Positions 6,194 through 13,540 of a stretch of 15,166 nucleotides of DNA are shown here, in pieces. Position 1 is the first letter of the stretch; every line of letters begins with the position of its first letter. This DNA is from Candidatus Poseidoniaceae archaeon (GTDB taxonomy: Archaea; Thermoplasmatota; Poseidoniia; Poseidoniales; Poseidoniaceae): NCBI GenBank assembly GCA_022424925.1, contig JAKMGM010000101.1:1-15166 (forward strand), given 5' to 3'. Below the pieces are notes generated by a model, which worked only from the letters and a program-made list of their open reading frames with translations, did no database searches and had not been told where the DNA came from. A program made the position numbers and the translations under genes.

Positions 6194-6550
6194 TCAAATG
6201 TCGATTTGAAGGTATTCACCCTCAACTCGAGTCTCATAGATTTTCAGGTCTTTCTTACGCGACAGTTTACCCAAAAGTTTCCCGTATGGTGGGAACAGGG
6301 GGAACGGTGACCATTCTTTTACTGAACCATCGTCGAGATGGTATGTCGATTGGTGAAGGGGGCATCGTATGCAATCGTCTTCGATTTTCCCCCCCCAAGC
6401 CAAGGGCCAGCGCATGTGACGGCACAGCCCTTCTGTTGCAATGTAATCATCACCAATTTGTCCAACCATGACTGTTTTGATTCCAAACGTCACCATTTTG
6501 GTCTTTCCTGGTTTCAAGCGTCGTGTTTTAATTGCGTTTTTCCACGTCAT
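6194..6550 (-). CDS. Rieske-type [2Fe-2S] ferredoxin-like protein
   Basis: A 118-residue single-domain Rieske protein. The cluster motifs are Cys43-x-His45 (LCRHM) and Cys63-x2-His66 (CPLHQSTYHLDDG), about 18 residues apart, as in Rieske ferredoxins and the small subunits of nitrite reductase and aromatic dioxygenases. No membrane anchor, so it is likely a soluble electron carrier or an accessory subunit. I chose the ATG at 6550; a GTG at 6562 in the same frame would overlap the upstream SDR gene by 8 nt, but GGTGA lies 4 nt before the ATG. The SDR stop is 4 nt from this ATG, so the two are almost surely cotranscribed and may act together as a redox pair. An 8-C run (6389-6396) lies within the gene; the frame is intact through it. 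Confidence 0.88.
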   Translation of the reverse strand: MTWKNAIKTRRLKPGKTKMVTFGIKTVMVGQIGDDYIATEGLCRHMRWPLAWGGKIEDDCIRCPLHQSTYHLDDGSVKEWSPFPLFPPYGKLLGKLSRKKDLKIYETRVEGEYLQIDI

Positions 6551-6554
6551 ATAC

Positions 6555-7286
6555 TCACCCACTAATTTGACTCATTCCACCATCAAGGTGGAACGTTTGT
6601 CCCGTTATGTTATCGGGCGCTCCGTCCAGAAGCCATTCGATTGTTGAAGCAATCTCTTGCTTCTCATTAATACGTTTTAGAGGAATTTTACCGACGGCCG
6701 CCTCACGCATTGCATCGGAGCGAAGGAGCGTCTCAGCCAACCTCGTATCCGTGAGCCCGGGTGCTACAACATTGAGGCGAATGCCGCGCTGACTGTACGT
6801 CGAAGCGGCAGAGCGCACCATAGATTCAACGCCGCCTTTGGCAGCAGCGATCGCTTCATGATTCATGAGCCCGAGAGTTGCTGCGACGCTGGATGTGAAG
6901 ACAAGACGCCCTCCGCCACTGCGCAGCATTGTTTTGCAAGCGATGGAGAGCGTTAAGAAAGCGCTCGACAAGTTGGTATGAATCACTTCGTTGAATGCAT
7001 CGAGTGTGAGAGCATGGGGGGGGCGTAAAACAAGTGAGCCGACCAAATGCGCCACGCCAGCAAGAGAACCTTCGCCGTTCTCTTTAGCAGCATCAACCGC
7101 AGACTGGACAACTTCTTTGTCAAGCGCATCTCCTTGAATCAGTTGCGCACCTTGATCAACAAGCGGTTGCACTCGATGAGCGTCTCGCGCCAAAAGCGTA
7201 ACTGAATGTCCTTTCGACAGCAGACGCTGCCCCAGTTCAAGAGCGATATCACTGCTGGCTCCAACGATAAGAAAGGACTTGCTCAT
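6555..7286 (-). CDS. SDR-family protein lacking the catalytic Tyr
   Basis: A 243-residue classical SDR fold. The cofactor loop is GASSDIA (9-15), as in some divergent SDRs. Ser residues of the FTSSVA strand (132-133) are present, as are NVVAPGLTDT (172-181) and the C-terminal TGQTFHLDGGM. The usual Tyr-x3-Lys is replaced by Ile146-x3-Lys150 (NHEAIAAAK), and the NNAG motif by HLVGS (80-84). Either another residue donates the proton or the protein is a non-classical or regulatory member. The TATA box 26 bp before the ATG implies a leaderless transcript, continuing into the Rieske gene. An 8-G run at 7016-7023 does not break the frame. Confidence 0.88.
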   Translation of the reverse strand: MSKSFLIVGASSDIALELGQRLLSKGHSVTLLARDAHRVQPLVDQGAQLIQGDALDKEVVQSAVDAAKENGEGSLAGVAHLVGSLVLRPPHALTLDAFNEVIHTNLSSAFLTLSIACKTMLRSGGGRLVFTSSVAATLGLMNHEAIAAAKGGVESMVRSAASTYSQRGIRLNVVAPGLTDTRLAETLLRSDAMREAAVGKIPLKRINEKQEIASTIEWLLDGAPDNITGQTFHLDGGMSQISG

Positions 7287-7307
7287 ATCTTGAACCTATC
7301 ATGTGTG

Positions 7308-7317
7308 CATTTATACT
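7308..7317 (-). promoter_or_regulatory. TATA box of the SDR-Rieske operon
   Basis: On minus AGTATAAATG is centred about 26 bp before the ATG at 7286. That spacing puts transcription start at or within a few bases of the ATG, so the first gene of the operon is probably leaderless. Confidence 0.6.
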
Positions 7318-7364
7318 TCTGTTTTCAAGAAGACGTGCATTCGACAAACGAGTCCGAAAAGGCG

Positions 7365-7988
7365 TTACAGTCCCTTAGGCGTTCGCCACGGAGAGTCTTC
7401 AAGCAATGCAAGGTCATCCTCAGGCATGCCAGCTTTGGTTTTGGAAAAAGGTACTTGAGCGGAAGGTTGAGGCGCATTCGTCTGTTTCTTTTCGAAATAC
7501 TGACTGCTTTTCTTCCGAACAAAAGTTTCACCGAATGCAAACAAGACCAGCATGACAGACAGTATGATGTGACCGGCAAACGAATAGGGGCTGAACGGCT
7601 GAATGTAGAGCGTTTGCTCAGTTATTATTCCAGCATCAGCATTGGTTTTAACGACGTACTTACCTGGCAGCAATTCACCGTTCCAGTCCGGTGTTTCATC
7701 GCCAAGCTGACCCGACCATTGCGCTACGATTTGTCCTTCGTCATCGTATATCTCCCAGCCAATGGCGCCTTGGTCGGAAGACAATGCTTCAAACTCAAAT
7801 TCAAACGAGGAGGGCATCGCTTCGTTACGTCCGAGGAAACCACCAAGCGAAACGGTTCGGTCTTCAATAGCGTGGTCGTAATCGTTAATCTCGTACGGTG
7901 CAGCGTTATCGGACACTCCGGCCCATAATGAATTAAGCAAAAGGAGGGCTACTGGCCACAAGACCATGTTCAACCGCCTCCTCTCCAT
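7365..7988 (-). CDS. Hypothetical membrane-anchored surface protein
   Basis: I do not recognise a family. The 207 residues show a basic N-terminus, a hydrophobic segment (about 8-24: signal peptide or anchor), a beta-rich acidic outer domain (about 30-130, including SFEFEFEA, IGWEIYDDEGQ, WNGELLPGKYVVKT), one membrane helix (about 136-157) and a charged cytoplasmic tail of about 50 residues. The outer domain looks Ig-like or jelly-roll-like with a GKYVV strand, as in many archaeal cell-surface proteins; this is inference. Start: ATG at 7988, or Met8 at 7967, which would begin the hydrophobic segment directly. It follows mptE by 37 bp on the same strand. Confidence 0.75.
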   Translation of the reverse strand: MERRRLNMVLWPVALLLLNSLWAGVSDNAAPYEINDYDHAIEDRTVSLGGFLGRNEAMPSSFEFEFEALSSDQGAIGWEIYDDEGQIVAQWSGQLGDETPDWNGELLPGKYVVKTNADAGIITEQTLYIQPFSPYSFAGHIILSVMLVLFAFGETFVRKKSSQYFEKKQTNAPQPSAQVPFSKTKAGMPEDDLALLEDSPWRTPKGL

Positions 7989-8025
7989 GGAGCGAGTTCG
8001 CGCTAATTGGTTTTAGAAATATGTT

Positions 8026-8775
8026 TCATGTTTGTATCGAATCACCAAAACCGAGTTCGGAAACGATTCTTCGCATCCATTCGAGTTTTTTCAGTTTCTG
8101 AGCAGGGATTGTCGTTGCAGACCAAGCACCAATTTTCCCGGTTGAAAAGCCAACAATTGCAATTTTTTCGGCAGGTACGTCATTGGCCAAAACAAAACAC
8201 AACGCTCTGTCACCGTCTGTGAACCCTCCAAAATTGTACATCTCTGGAATGTGATGGCTTACTTGGTGAGAAAGTACGAGATGCGGAGGCAAAGGGTAGT
8301 GCTGCCAAAGCGAGAGTGCTCTACTCCATTGGCGCAGGTTGTCTCCGTGTGCATGGGCCACGATGTCTTGCCCTTCACGAGCAGCTGCGTCAAGATGTAC
8401 GGCTCCATCAAAATCTGAAACGATGCACGCAAGTTGTTTGTACGATTCAAGAACGCCGACAGCACCATCTGCTGCAACAAAAACGGCGTTCCTACCAACC
8501 CAAGCTTCAATTTCAGTTTTCTCCACTGCTGCCCCGAGTACAACAACATGTTCAGCACCACGTAGCTTTTCTCGAATTCGAGACAGGGTCGCTTCTCGTT
8601 GCTGGATATTCCAGTGTGAATGGCCACTAAGGGCCTGTTTTAAGCCTTCAGCGCTCTTGAGGTCGTCGTCTTCAGACCAACCAAACGCCTCCCTCACTTC
8701 GGATTGAATCCAAAGCATACTCGGAACAGGAGGTTTGAGCATGCCGTTGGCAACGGCTACGCCCACATGAATCAT
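8026..8775 (-). CDS. mptE: 6-hydroxymethyl-7,8-dihydropterin pyrophosphokinase (MptE-type)
   Basis: A 249-residue member of the archaeal MptE/DUF115 family, which transfers pyrophosphate from ATP to 6-hydroxymethyl-7,8-dihydropterin in folate or methanopterin synthesis, and is unrelated to bacterial FolK. Conserved blocks are AADGAV (101-106), VSDFDG (119-124, usually TDLDG), HAHGDN (141-146) and NFGGFTDGDRA (181-191). These acidic and His/Asn sites bind metal and nucleotide in the related thiamin-pyrophosphokinase-like fold. Length and order of motifs are normal. Divergently transcribed from priL with about 49 bp between starts. In an organism without methanogenesis genes in view, folate-type cofactor synthesis is the likelier use. 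Confidence 0.87.
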   Translation of the reverse strand: MIHVGVAVANGMLKPPVPSMLWIQSEVREAFGWSEDDDLKSAEGLKQALSGHSHWNIQQREATLSRIREKLRGAEHVVVLGAAVEKTEIEAWVGRNAVFVAADGAVGVLESYKQLACIVSDFDGAVHLDAAAREGQDIVAHAHGDNLRQWSRALSLWQHYPLPPHLVLSHQVSHHIPEMYNFGGFTDGDRALCFVLANDVPAEKIAIVGFSTGKIGAWSATTIPAQKLKKLEWMRRIVSELGFGDSIQT

Positions 8776-8824
8776 CCGTTCAAGATGTTGAAGTTCTTAT
8801 GCAGTTGAAGCGCATGGGGTGAAC
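8776..8824. promoter_or_regulatory. Divergent mptE/priL promoter region
   Basis: The 49 bp between the two starts contain TTCTTATGCA (8794-8803) near the midpoint, read as TGCATAAGAA on minus. It is 22-31 bp from the priL ATG and 19-28 bp from the mptE ATG, so one weak TATA element might serve both leaderless genes. The match to a TATA consensus is poor. Confidence 0.3.
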
Positions 8825-10075
8825 ATGCCCGTCCCAAGAACGCTCCCTGCGCTCGATGACGAGGTGACGTTTGCTCGCTATCCCTTCCTACCACAAGCAG
8901 GCGAATGGATTCGAGAAATGGCGATCCAGCACAGCATCGATTTAGATGAGTTGTTGGACGGTTCGTGGATGGAAAAAGCACGCTCACGAGCACGTATTCG
9001 GCTTATTGATTCCATCCAGTCTAAAGAAGGGGTCGAGGTCGTAGGTGGCGACCTGTATACCGAAGAAGGTCGAATCATTGAAGCGTTCTCGTTCTATTAT
9101 GCACGGTTGGTTGTGTGCGCATCTGAAGACGAGCGTTTGATTGCTCGCTGGGCTCAAGCAGAAGCTGCACGCGCTGAACAAGTCTTGATCCGGGATTACA
9201 AAAATCTCGATGTCATCGCCCGAACCTACATTGAAAACATACAGCAAAGCGAGCAGCAACAGGCATCGGTTAGAAACAGCAATGCGAACGCATACGGAGG
9301 GGCTTTGCAACAACAACGACGATCGTCTTCTGGCCCTCTGTGGAAAATCGGATTAAGTGATTTCATTGAAATATGTCCCAAAATTACCGGTTCACGCTGG
9401 CGATTACCGAACTGTGACGTCCATGACGGATGGGTTACGCTGTTCGAAGAACCGCAGTACGGTTCATCCGCTAAACTATCTCGTTTACTTCGCGAACGCA
9501 TCAAAGCTGGCGTCGAACAGGAAGCGCTGGAGAAAATGGGTGAAATCACCATGGACCTTGCCGTTCGACTCGCTGAACCGGTTGGCATGGTTCGAAATCT
9601 CATGGCGAACAAAGCGACTGAAGCCATCGCCTTGGTTGGAGCCGACGAAAACGATTGGCCGCCATGCATGAGAAACGCTGTAGCAGAATTGGCAAATGGT
9701 GTGAACCTCAACCACTTTGGCCGGCTGTTCCTTGCTTCGATGGCAGCAACATTGGCTCTGCCGAAGGAATCATGTGTTGCGTTCTTTCGTGGGGCTCCCG
9801 ATTTCAGTGAAAGTACAACCTCATACCAAGTCGACCACGTGTATCAACATGCATACACGCCGTCTGGTTGTGGGAAACTGAAGGTCAACCACAACTGCCC
9901 AGTACTTCCCGGCGATGACCGGCTTTGCGACCAGCCTTGGCTTGACCATCCTCTCAAGTATATCCGCGCAACACAGCGATGGAAGGCCAAAAACAAGCAA
10001 GCAGAGGCTCAAGCCGCCGCCTTGGTAACGCAAGACACTGGGGCAAAAACAAGTGGTGAAGATTCTACTGAATAG
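8825..10075 (+). CDS. priL: DNA primase large subunit PriL
   Basis: Large, non-catalytic subunit of the archaeal/eukaryotic primase; it pairs with PriS (not in this window) and sets primer length. The N-terminus has the family's FARYPFLPQA opening. The C-terminal iron-sulfur domain shows PPCM followed by LANGVNLNHFGRLFLA, DFSESTTSYQVDHV, and YTPSGCGKLKVNHNC. Four cysteines, 281, 349, 358 and 368, are placed to bind the [4Fe-4S] cluster. A Gln/Ser-rich linker (about 140-170) joins the two halves. Length (416 aa) is normal to slightly long. I chose ATG 8825, preceded by GGGGTGA; a GTG at 8819 in frame is possible. The charged, Ala-rich tail after about residue 380 looks disordered. Confidence 0.92.
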   Translation: MPVPRTLPALDDEVTFARYPFLPQAGEWIREMAIQHSIDLDELLDGSWMEKARSRARIRLIDSIQSKEGVEVVGGDLYTEEGRIIEAFSFYYARLVVCASEDERLIARWAQAEAARAEQVLIRDYKNLDVIARTYIENIQQSEQQQASVRNSNANAYGGALQQQRRSSSGPLWKIGLSDFIEICPKITGSRWRLPNCDVHDGWVTLFEEPQYGSSAKLSRLLRERIKAGVEQEALEKMGEITMDLAVRLAEPVGMVRNLMANKATEAIALVGADENDWPPCMRNAVAELANGVNLNHFGRLFLASMAATLALPKESCVAFFRGAPDFSESTTSYQVDHVYQHAYTPSGCGKLKVNHNCPVLPGDDRLCDQPWLDHPLKYIRATQRWKAKNKQAEAQAAALVTQDTGAKTSGEDSTE

Positions 10076-10141
10076 CGGGCATTCGCGCGAAGACTTTGAA
10101 ACGGGTGAAGGGTTAGCATTCATCATCCACCGGTGAACCCA

Positions 10142-11260
10142 ATGACACGAACACTCGTTTTGACCGTTGACCGAGACAATGACCTCGGCGTTAAAACAGC
10201 TATACGTGGACCGGTTGTTGGTCGCCGTCAAGTCATGGCAGCAGCATTGAAACTGGGCATAGCAGACCCAGAGGAAAGCGATACAAACGCTATACTTGGC
10301 GCCTTGTCTCAACACGATAACCTTGCAGACAACAACGCCGAAGATGAAGAAGTTGAGATTGCGATTCTCACAGGTGATGAAAAAGTTGGCATCCGCTCGG
10401 ACCGTGCTGTAGCTGCGCAGTTGGAGGAAGTTGTAGCTGCATTCCAACCGGACAAAGCAATCCTCATCACCGATGGAGCCGAAGACGAATCAGTTCTTCC
10501 GATTATACAATCTCAAGTTCGCATAGACCATGTCGAAAAAATCATCGTAAAGCAATCAAAAGGTATCGAAGGAACCTACTATTACATTGTCAAGGCGCTT
10601 GAAGACCCAAAATGGCGTGCCAAAATTATGATTCCAGTTGGTTTGGTTTTAGCGTTGTTCGGGCTAGGAATCATGCTGCCGAATGAAATAGGTGGCATCG
10701 TGATCGGCGGCCTCCCTCTGGTCACCGGCCTGTACTTACTCAGTAAAGGGGCTGGAATCGAGACCACCGTCAACAAAGTCATTCAGGAAATGCGAGATAA
10801 CGCTGACGCTGCAATGTTCTCGTCGCTTCTTTGGACTGCGACATTGTTCAGCGCCATATTCGCAGTCGCAGAAGGCTACCGTGAATACAGTCTCAAAGTT
10901 CTCGATGCAAGTTCTTCAGTAGTGTGGCTCGAAGTTGTTCACTCCGCTTTGGCATGGATTGTCATTGCTTTCCTAACCTCGACTGCAGGATTCATGCTCT
11001 TGAGGTTGAAGCGCGGGTCGTTTTCAGGCCGGTTGTTGGTGCTCGGAATTTTCGGAATGGTCGTCTATTCGTTCGTTGATACTGCGCTTGACATCGCCAT
11101 TCGAGTTTTGCTTGGAGAATCGTACGAGTTCAGTGTCCCTGTCATCATTGATGACTTGCAATACCCGATGATTTGGATTGTCGTCCTCTGGATGGCTATG
11201 ACCATTGTTCGCTCCTTAAGAACACGTCAAGCGCAAACTGAACGCTACTGGGGAATCTGA
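10142..11260 (+). CDS. DUF373 family archaeal membrane protein
   Basis: A 372-residue member of the archaeal DUF373 family, function unknown. The cytoplasmic N-terminal domain (about 1-155) carries the family blocks LVLTVDRDNDLG, GPVVGRR, IADPEESDTNA, ITDGAEDESVLPII and a VKQSKG-x-TYYYI segment. The Asp-rich VDRDNDLG and DGAEDE motifs look like metal or nucleotide sites. About six membrane helices follow (roughly 163-180, 185-203, 227-246, 262-288, 298-317, 342-360). ATG 10142 is preferred: GGTGA lies 5 nt before it. A GTG at 10133 in frame is the alternative. It follows priL by 66 bp with no clear TATA box, so cotranscription is likely. Its stop is 1 bp from that of the converging CBS gene. 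Confidence 0.88.
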   Translation: MTRTLVLTVDRDNDLGVKTAIRGPVVGRRQVMAAALKLGIADPEESDTNAILGALSQHDNLADNNAEDEEVEIAILTGDEKVGIRSDRAVAAQLEEVVAAFQPDKAILITDGAEDESVLPIIQSQVRIDHVEKIIVKQSKGIEGTYYYIVKALEDPKWRAKIMIPVGLVLALFGLGIMLPNEIGGIVIGGLPLVTGLYLLSKGAGIETTVNKVIQEMRDNADAAMFSSLLWTATLFSAIFAVAEGYREYSLKVLDASSSVVWLEVVHSALAWIVIAFLTSTAGFMLLRLKRGSFSGRLLVLGIFGMVVYSFVDTALDIAIRVLLGESYEFSVPVIIDDLQYPMIWIVVLWMAMTIVRSLRTRQAQTERYWGI

Positions 11261-11261
11261 G

Positions 11262-11840
11262 TTAGAGAATGAACTTCGGCATCTTGCGGGCCATTGTGTT
11301 GTGGCCTACAACGCCAATCAGCGAACCTTTGCTATCGACAACGCCAATCTGGTTCAAATCATGAGCAATCATCAAAGCCCCTGCTTTGAGCAACGGCGTA
11401 TCTGTTTTGACGGTGATTGGCGGTTGATTCACGAGTTGTTGAGCAGGAATGCCGTGCATCCATGCAATATCTCTGTTCACGGTCTTGCGTGCAATGAGTT
11501 TCAGAACATCAACTGCATGGATGCGCCCTTGCGGTGCACCATCGCCGTTGATGACGAAAATATGGTCCCAGTTGTTCTCCGTGAGTTTGTCAATGACTTC
11601 AGCCATGGAACTGTCGTCCCAAATCCAATGCGGTTGCGTCATCGTTTCACCGCACGTTAGAGAGCGTGCGGACTGGGAGCGTTCACTTGCAGTCATCCGA
11701 GAAAGTGCAGCCCGGTCTAGTTTTCGGCGCTTGGATTGTGGCATGTCAACTGTTCCCTCAATGCGCCGGCGGACGCGCTTCTCTTTCAAGGGTTTCGACC
11801 CCATGCAAGATTCCGCATTCAAGTCTCGACCTTCCGGCAT
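11262..11840 (-). CDS. CBS-domain pair protein
   Basis: Two CBS motifs (about residues 61-117 and 131-187 from the ATG at 11840) form a Bateman module, which usually binds adenosyl ligands and regulates partners. CBS1 includes MTQPHWIWDDSSMAEVIDKL and HIFVINGDG. CBS2 includes ITVKTDTPLLKAGALMIAH and IGVVDSKGSLIGVV. A strongly basic N-terminal stretch (KPLKEKRVRRR, QSKRRKLDR) precedes them and could bind nucleic acid; no catalytic domain is attached. The start is uncertain: ATG 11840 would be leaderless from the TATA at about 11863, and ATG 11804 (MGSKPL) is the other candidate. A TTG far upstream is unlikely because it lies beyond that TATA box. Confidence 0.82.
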   Translation of the reverse strand: MPEGRDLNAESCMGSKPLKEKRVRRRIEGTVDMPQSKRRKLDRAALSRMTASERSQSARSLTCGETMTQPHWIWDDSSMAEVIDKLTENNWDHIFVINGDGAPQGRIHAVDVLKLIARKTVNRDIAWMHGIPAQQLVNQPPITVKTDTPLLKAGALMIAHDLNQIGVVDSKGSLIGVVGHNTMARKMPKFIL

Positions 11841-11856
11841 TCGGGGAAATATGCGA

Positions 11857-11867
11857 CTCAATATAAG
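11857..11867. promoter_or_regulatory. TATA box between the CBS gene and the zinc-ribbon gene
   Basis: CTCAATATAAG on plus, read CTTATATTGAG on minus. On plus it implies transcription start near 11889 and a leader of about 13 nt to ATG 11903, which rules out the GTG at 11867 as start. On minus it is about 23 bp from ATG 11840 and may serve that gene too. Confidence 0.5.
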
Positions 11868-11902
11868 TGAACAATCAAAACTACGGCGCCTCTGTGACAA
11901 CT

Positions 11903-12316
11903 ATGGCAGGTATCCCAGAACATGTTCTTTCAGCGTTACGAGCTCTTTCCGGATACGAGCAAATGCTGGAAATGGATCGCATAATGAGCCAATACGGCAT
12001 TGCTGAAGCCGAACTTCTTGCAGCACTGCAACCGGGTGGTTCTGCTCAACCCCAAACAAACCCCCCACACGACCCAACCGCAGCGTTTGTTCCAGACATG
12101 AAAGTGCAGCCATCGCTGCCTCCCCCGGTATCGGTATTGGACAAATCCAAGCTGAGGTTTGACTACGACCCATCTCAAGAAGCCGCAGACCGTCGAGCGG
12201 CAATCGCACAAGCGATTGCATGCCCCGGTTGTGGAGCGGCGCTGGGCATACCTGATATACGGCCAATCAAAGTGATATGCCCGCAATGTCTACAAGAAAC
12301 TGTTTTCGGCGCTTAA
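11903..12316 (+). CDS. Small zinc-ribbon protein
   Basis: A 137-residue protein without a recognised family. An alpha-helical N-terminus (about 1-42, rich in Leu, Met, Glu) leads into a Pro/Gln-rich linker (about 43-80). A C-terminal zinc ribbon follows, with Cys107-x2-Cys110 (CPGCGAALGIP) and Cys126-x2-Cys129 (CPQCLQETVF). Such ribbons bind nucleic acid or proteins. ATG 11903 is chosen over the in-frame GTG at 11867 because the TATA box overlaps that GTG. Transcribed toward the unrecognised 269-aa gene 37 bp downstream, so likely the first gene of a small operon. Confidence 0.8.
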   Translation: MAGIPEHVLSALRALSGYEQMLEMDRIMSQYGIAEAELLAALQPGGSAQPQTNPPHDPTAAFVPDMKVQPSLPPPVSVLDKSKLRFDYDPSQEAADRRAAIAQAIACPGCGAALGIPDIRPIKVICPQCLQETVFGA

Positions 12317-12353
12317 TCGCTGAATTGATGAACAAGAGTGGTGAGGCTTCGAC

Positions 12354-13163
12354 ATGGAACACTCATCTCCGCGTCTCTGGACCTACACGCCGAGTAATTC
12401 ACCGGTGGCCTTGCCGAAAGAGCCGTTGTTCTTCAATTCAAGAGAATTGGTAAGCCTTCGTTTTCCTGAAAAAAGCCATGAAGTGGTCCTCAAAGGGGAA
12501 GATTTGCAAGCCTATTGTTCGAGTTTCGAATCTGAACAGGGTACCGTTGACGAATTATTGGCGGAACACGGTGGCGCACCCATGACACAAAGACGCCCGT
12601 TCCTGCTGCTTGGCGAGATGGCGAATCCCTATCGTTTGCAAGATATTGGTCTTGGGCCAATGCCAATCTATACCGTTCGTTTGACAAACCTGTGCCGCAC
12701 ATACGCCGACGCATTAGACAACCGAGAAGTCGTCCCTGGCGTTCATCACATCACACTTGCTCGAACCGAGGGGTGGTGGGAAAAAACCCACATGGCCATG
12801 GCAACCGTCGACCAAATGAAACGCATGGTTACTTGGCTAGACCAAGGCCGAAAAGGAACGTGGAAACCTGTTCGTCCAGCAGAAGGTTTGTTGCATTTTG
12901 AAACTCAACCACTCAATGCTCCGATGCCTGAAGACATCTTGTGGGACGGCCACAAGGAAATTGTGGAGATGCCATCACCAGATACAACTGGGCCGCAAAT
13001 TGATTTGAAAACGGTGATGGTCCCTATACATACGAAGTATGGATGCTACGACAACCGTGGGCGTTTGTCCCGATGTGCTCACATCGCACAGCGCGACTTT
13101 CATGAAAATTTTTTCCGTCGCGGTTCTTCGAAAAAATGGGACGACATACTCGACATCTGTTGA
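12354..13163 (+). CDS. Unrecognised 269-aa protein
   Basis: I do not recognise a family. The codon use matches neighbours and a GGTGAGG ribosome site lies 7 nt before the ATG, so it is surely translated. It is soluble, with no signal or membrane segment. Aromatic- and Pro-rich stretches include RLWTYTPSNSPV (7-18), RPFLLLGEMANPYRL (81-95), GPMPIYTVRLTNLCRTYADAL (split over 101-121), VHHITLARTEGWWEKTHMAM (130-149) and KYGCYDNRGRLSRCAHIAQRDF (split over 228-249). The clustered His, Cys and Arg in the last block could be a catalytic or metal site. Cys are at 55, 114, 231, 241 and 269. It follows the zinc-ribbon gene closely, and a separate promoter precedes the next gene. Confidence 0.78.
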   Translation: MEHSSPRLWTYTPSNSPVALPKEPLFFNSRELVSLRFPEKSHEVVLKGEDLQAYCSSFESEQGTVDELLAEHGGAPMTQRRPFLLLGEMANPYRLQDIGLGPMPIYTVRLTNLCRTYADALDNREVVPGVHHITLARTEGWWEKTHMAMATVDQMKRMVTWLDQGRKGTWKPVRPAEGLLHFETQPLNAPMPEDILWDGHKEIVEMPSPDTTGPQIDLKTVMVPIHTKYGCYDNRGRLSRCAHIAQRDFHENFFRRGSSKKWDDILDIC

Positions 13164-13208
13164 TTGGAATGTCCCTTTGCATGGGGGCCCGTGGCATCCC
13201 CTCGCCGA

Positions 13209-13218
13209 TTTATTATAT
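13209..13218 (+). promoter_or_regulatory. TATA box of the small winged-helix-like gene
   Basis: TTTATTATAT is a strong archaeal TATA match centred about 33 bp before ATG 13247; transcription would start near 13239. It supports that ATG over the longer reading frame beginning at 13136, which overlaps the previous gene. Confidence 0.65.
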
Positions 13219-13246
13219 CCTGTATGACAGAAGTATTACGGGAACT

Positions 13247-13498
13247 ATGAAGGGAAATGGCGTACAAAAACAAGCTCGGTTGAACCGACTCAAGAATGAA
13301 ATTATCGAATATGTATCATCGCAACCGCAGTGTTCTGCCGCAGACATTGTAGACCATCTTTCAAACGAACGGAAGATGCGGAATCACGGGCTTACCACCC
13401 GTAAAGTGGGATTTTTCATCCCGAGATACCTTTCAGAAATGATTGGCTTTACTTTGGACAATTCAACTGGTAAACGACTTTACCACCTCGCCGCCTGA
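13247..13498 (+). CDS. Small winged-helix-like (HTH) DNA-binding protein
   Basis: An 83-residue basic protein. RLNRLKNEIIEYVSSQPQCS is followed by AADIVDHLSNERKMRNHGLT, then TTRKVGFFIPRYLSEMIGF and a final strand pair ending GKRLYHLAA. The order helix, helix-turn-helix, then beta wing, and the size, fit a single winged-helix domain, so it may be a transcription regulator or a chromatin-type protein. This is inference from pattern; no exact family is recognised. The ATG at 13247 is set by the TATA box upstream; the extension starting at 13136 reads through the end of the previous gene and promoter. No SD was found within the short leader. Confidence 0.75.
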   Translation: MKGNGVQKQARLNRLKNEIIEYVSSQPQCSAADIVDHLSNERKMRNHGLTTRKVGFFIPRYLSEMIGFTLDNSTGKRLYHLAA

Positions 13499-13540
13499 AA
13501 CCAACACTAAGTTCATGCGAGAGAGGAGAGTGCATCGACC

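Noticed and set aside
6389..6396. Eight-C run (and the eight-G run at 7016-7023) as frameshift or phase-variation sites
   Set aside because: Both reading frames run intact through the tracts with conserved motifs on each side. They could still be error-prone in sequencing.
7206..7928. Plus-strand ORF of 240 aa
   Set aside because: It spans the promoter of the SDR-Rieske operon and most of the membrane protein gene in antisense; the composition is unlike real proteins here.
9821..10447. Minus-strand ORF of 208 aa, Cys-rich
   Set aside because: Antisense to the conserved ends of priL and DUF373.
13136..13246. N-terminal extension of the winged-helix-like protein
   Set aside because: It overlaps the previous gene and reads through a strong TATA box; ATG 13247 is at the right distance from that box.
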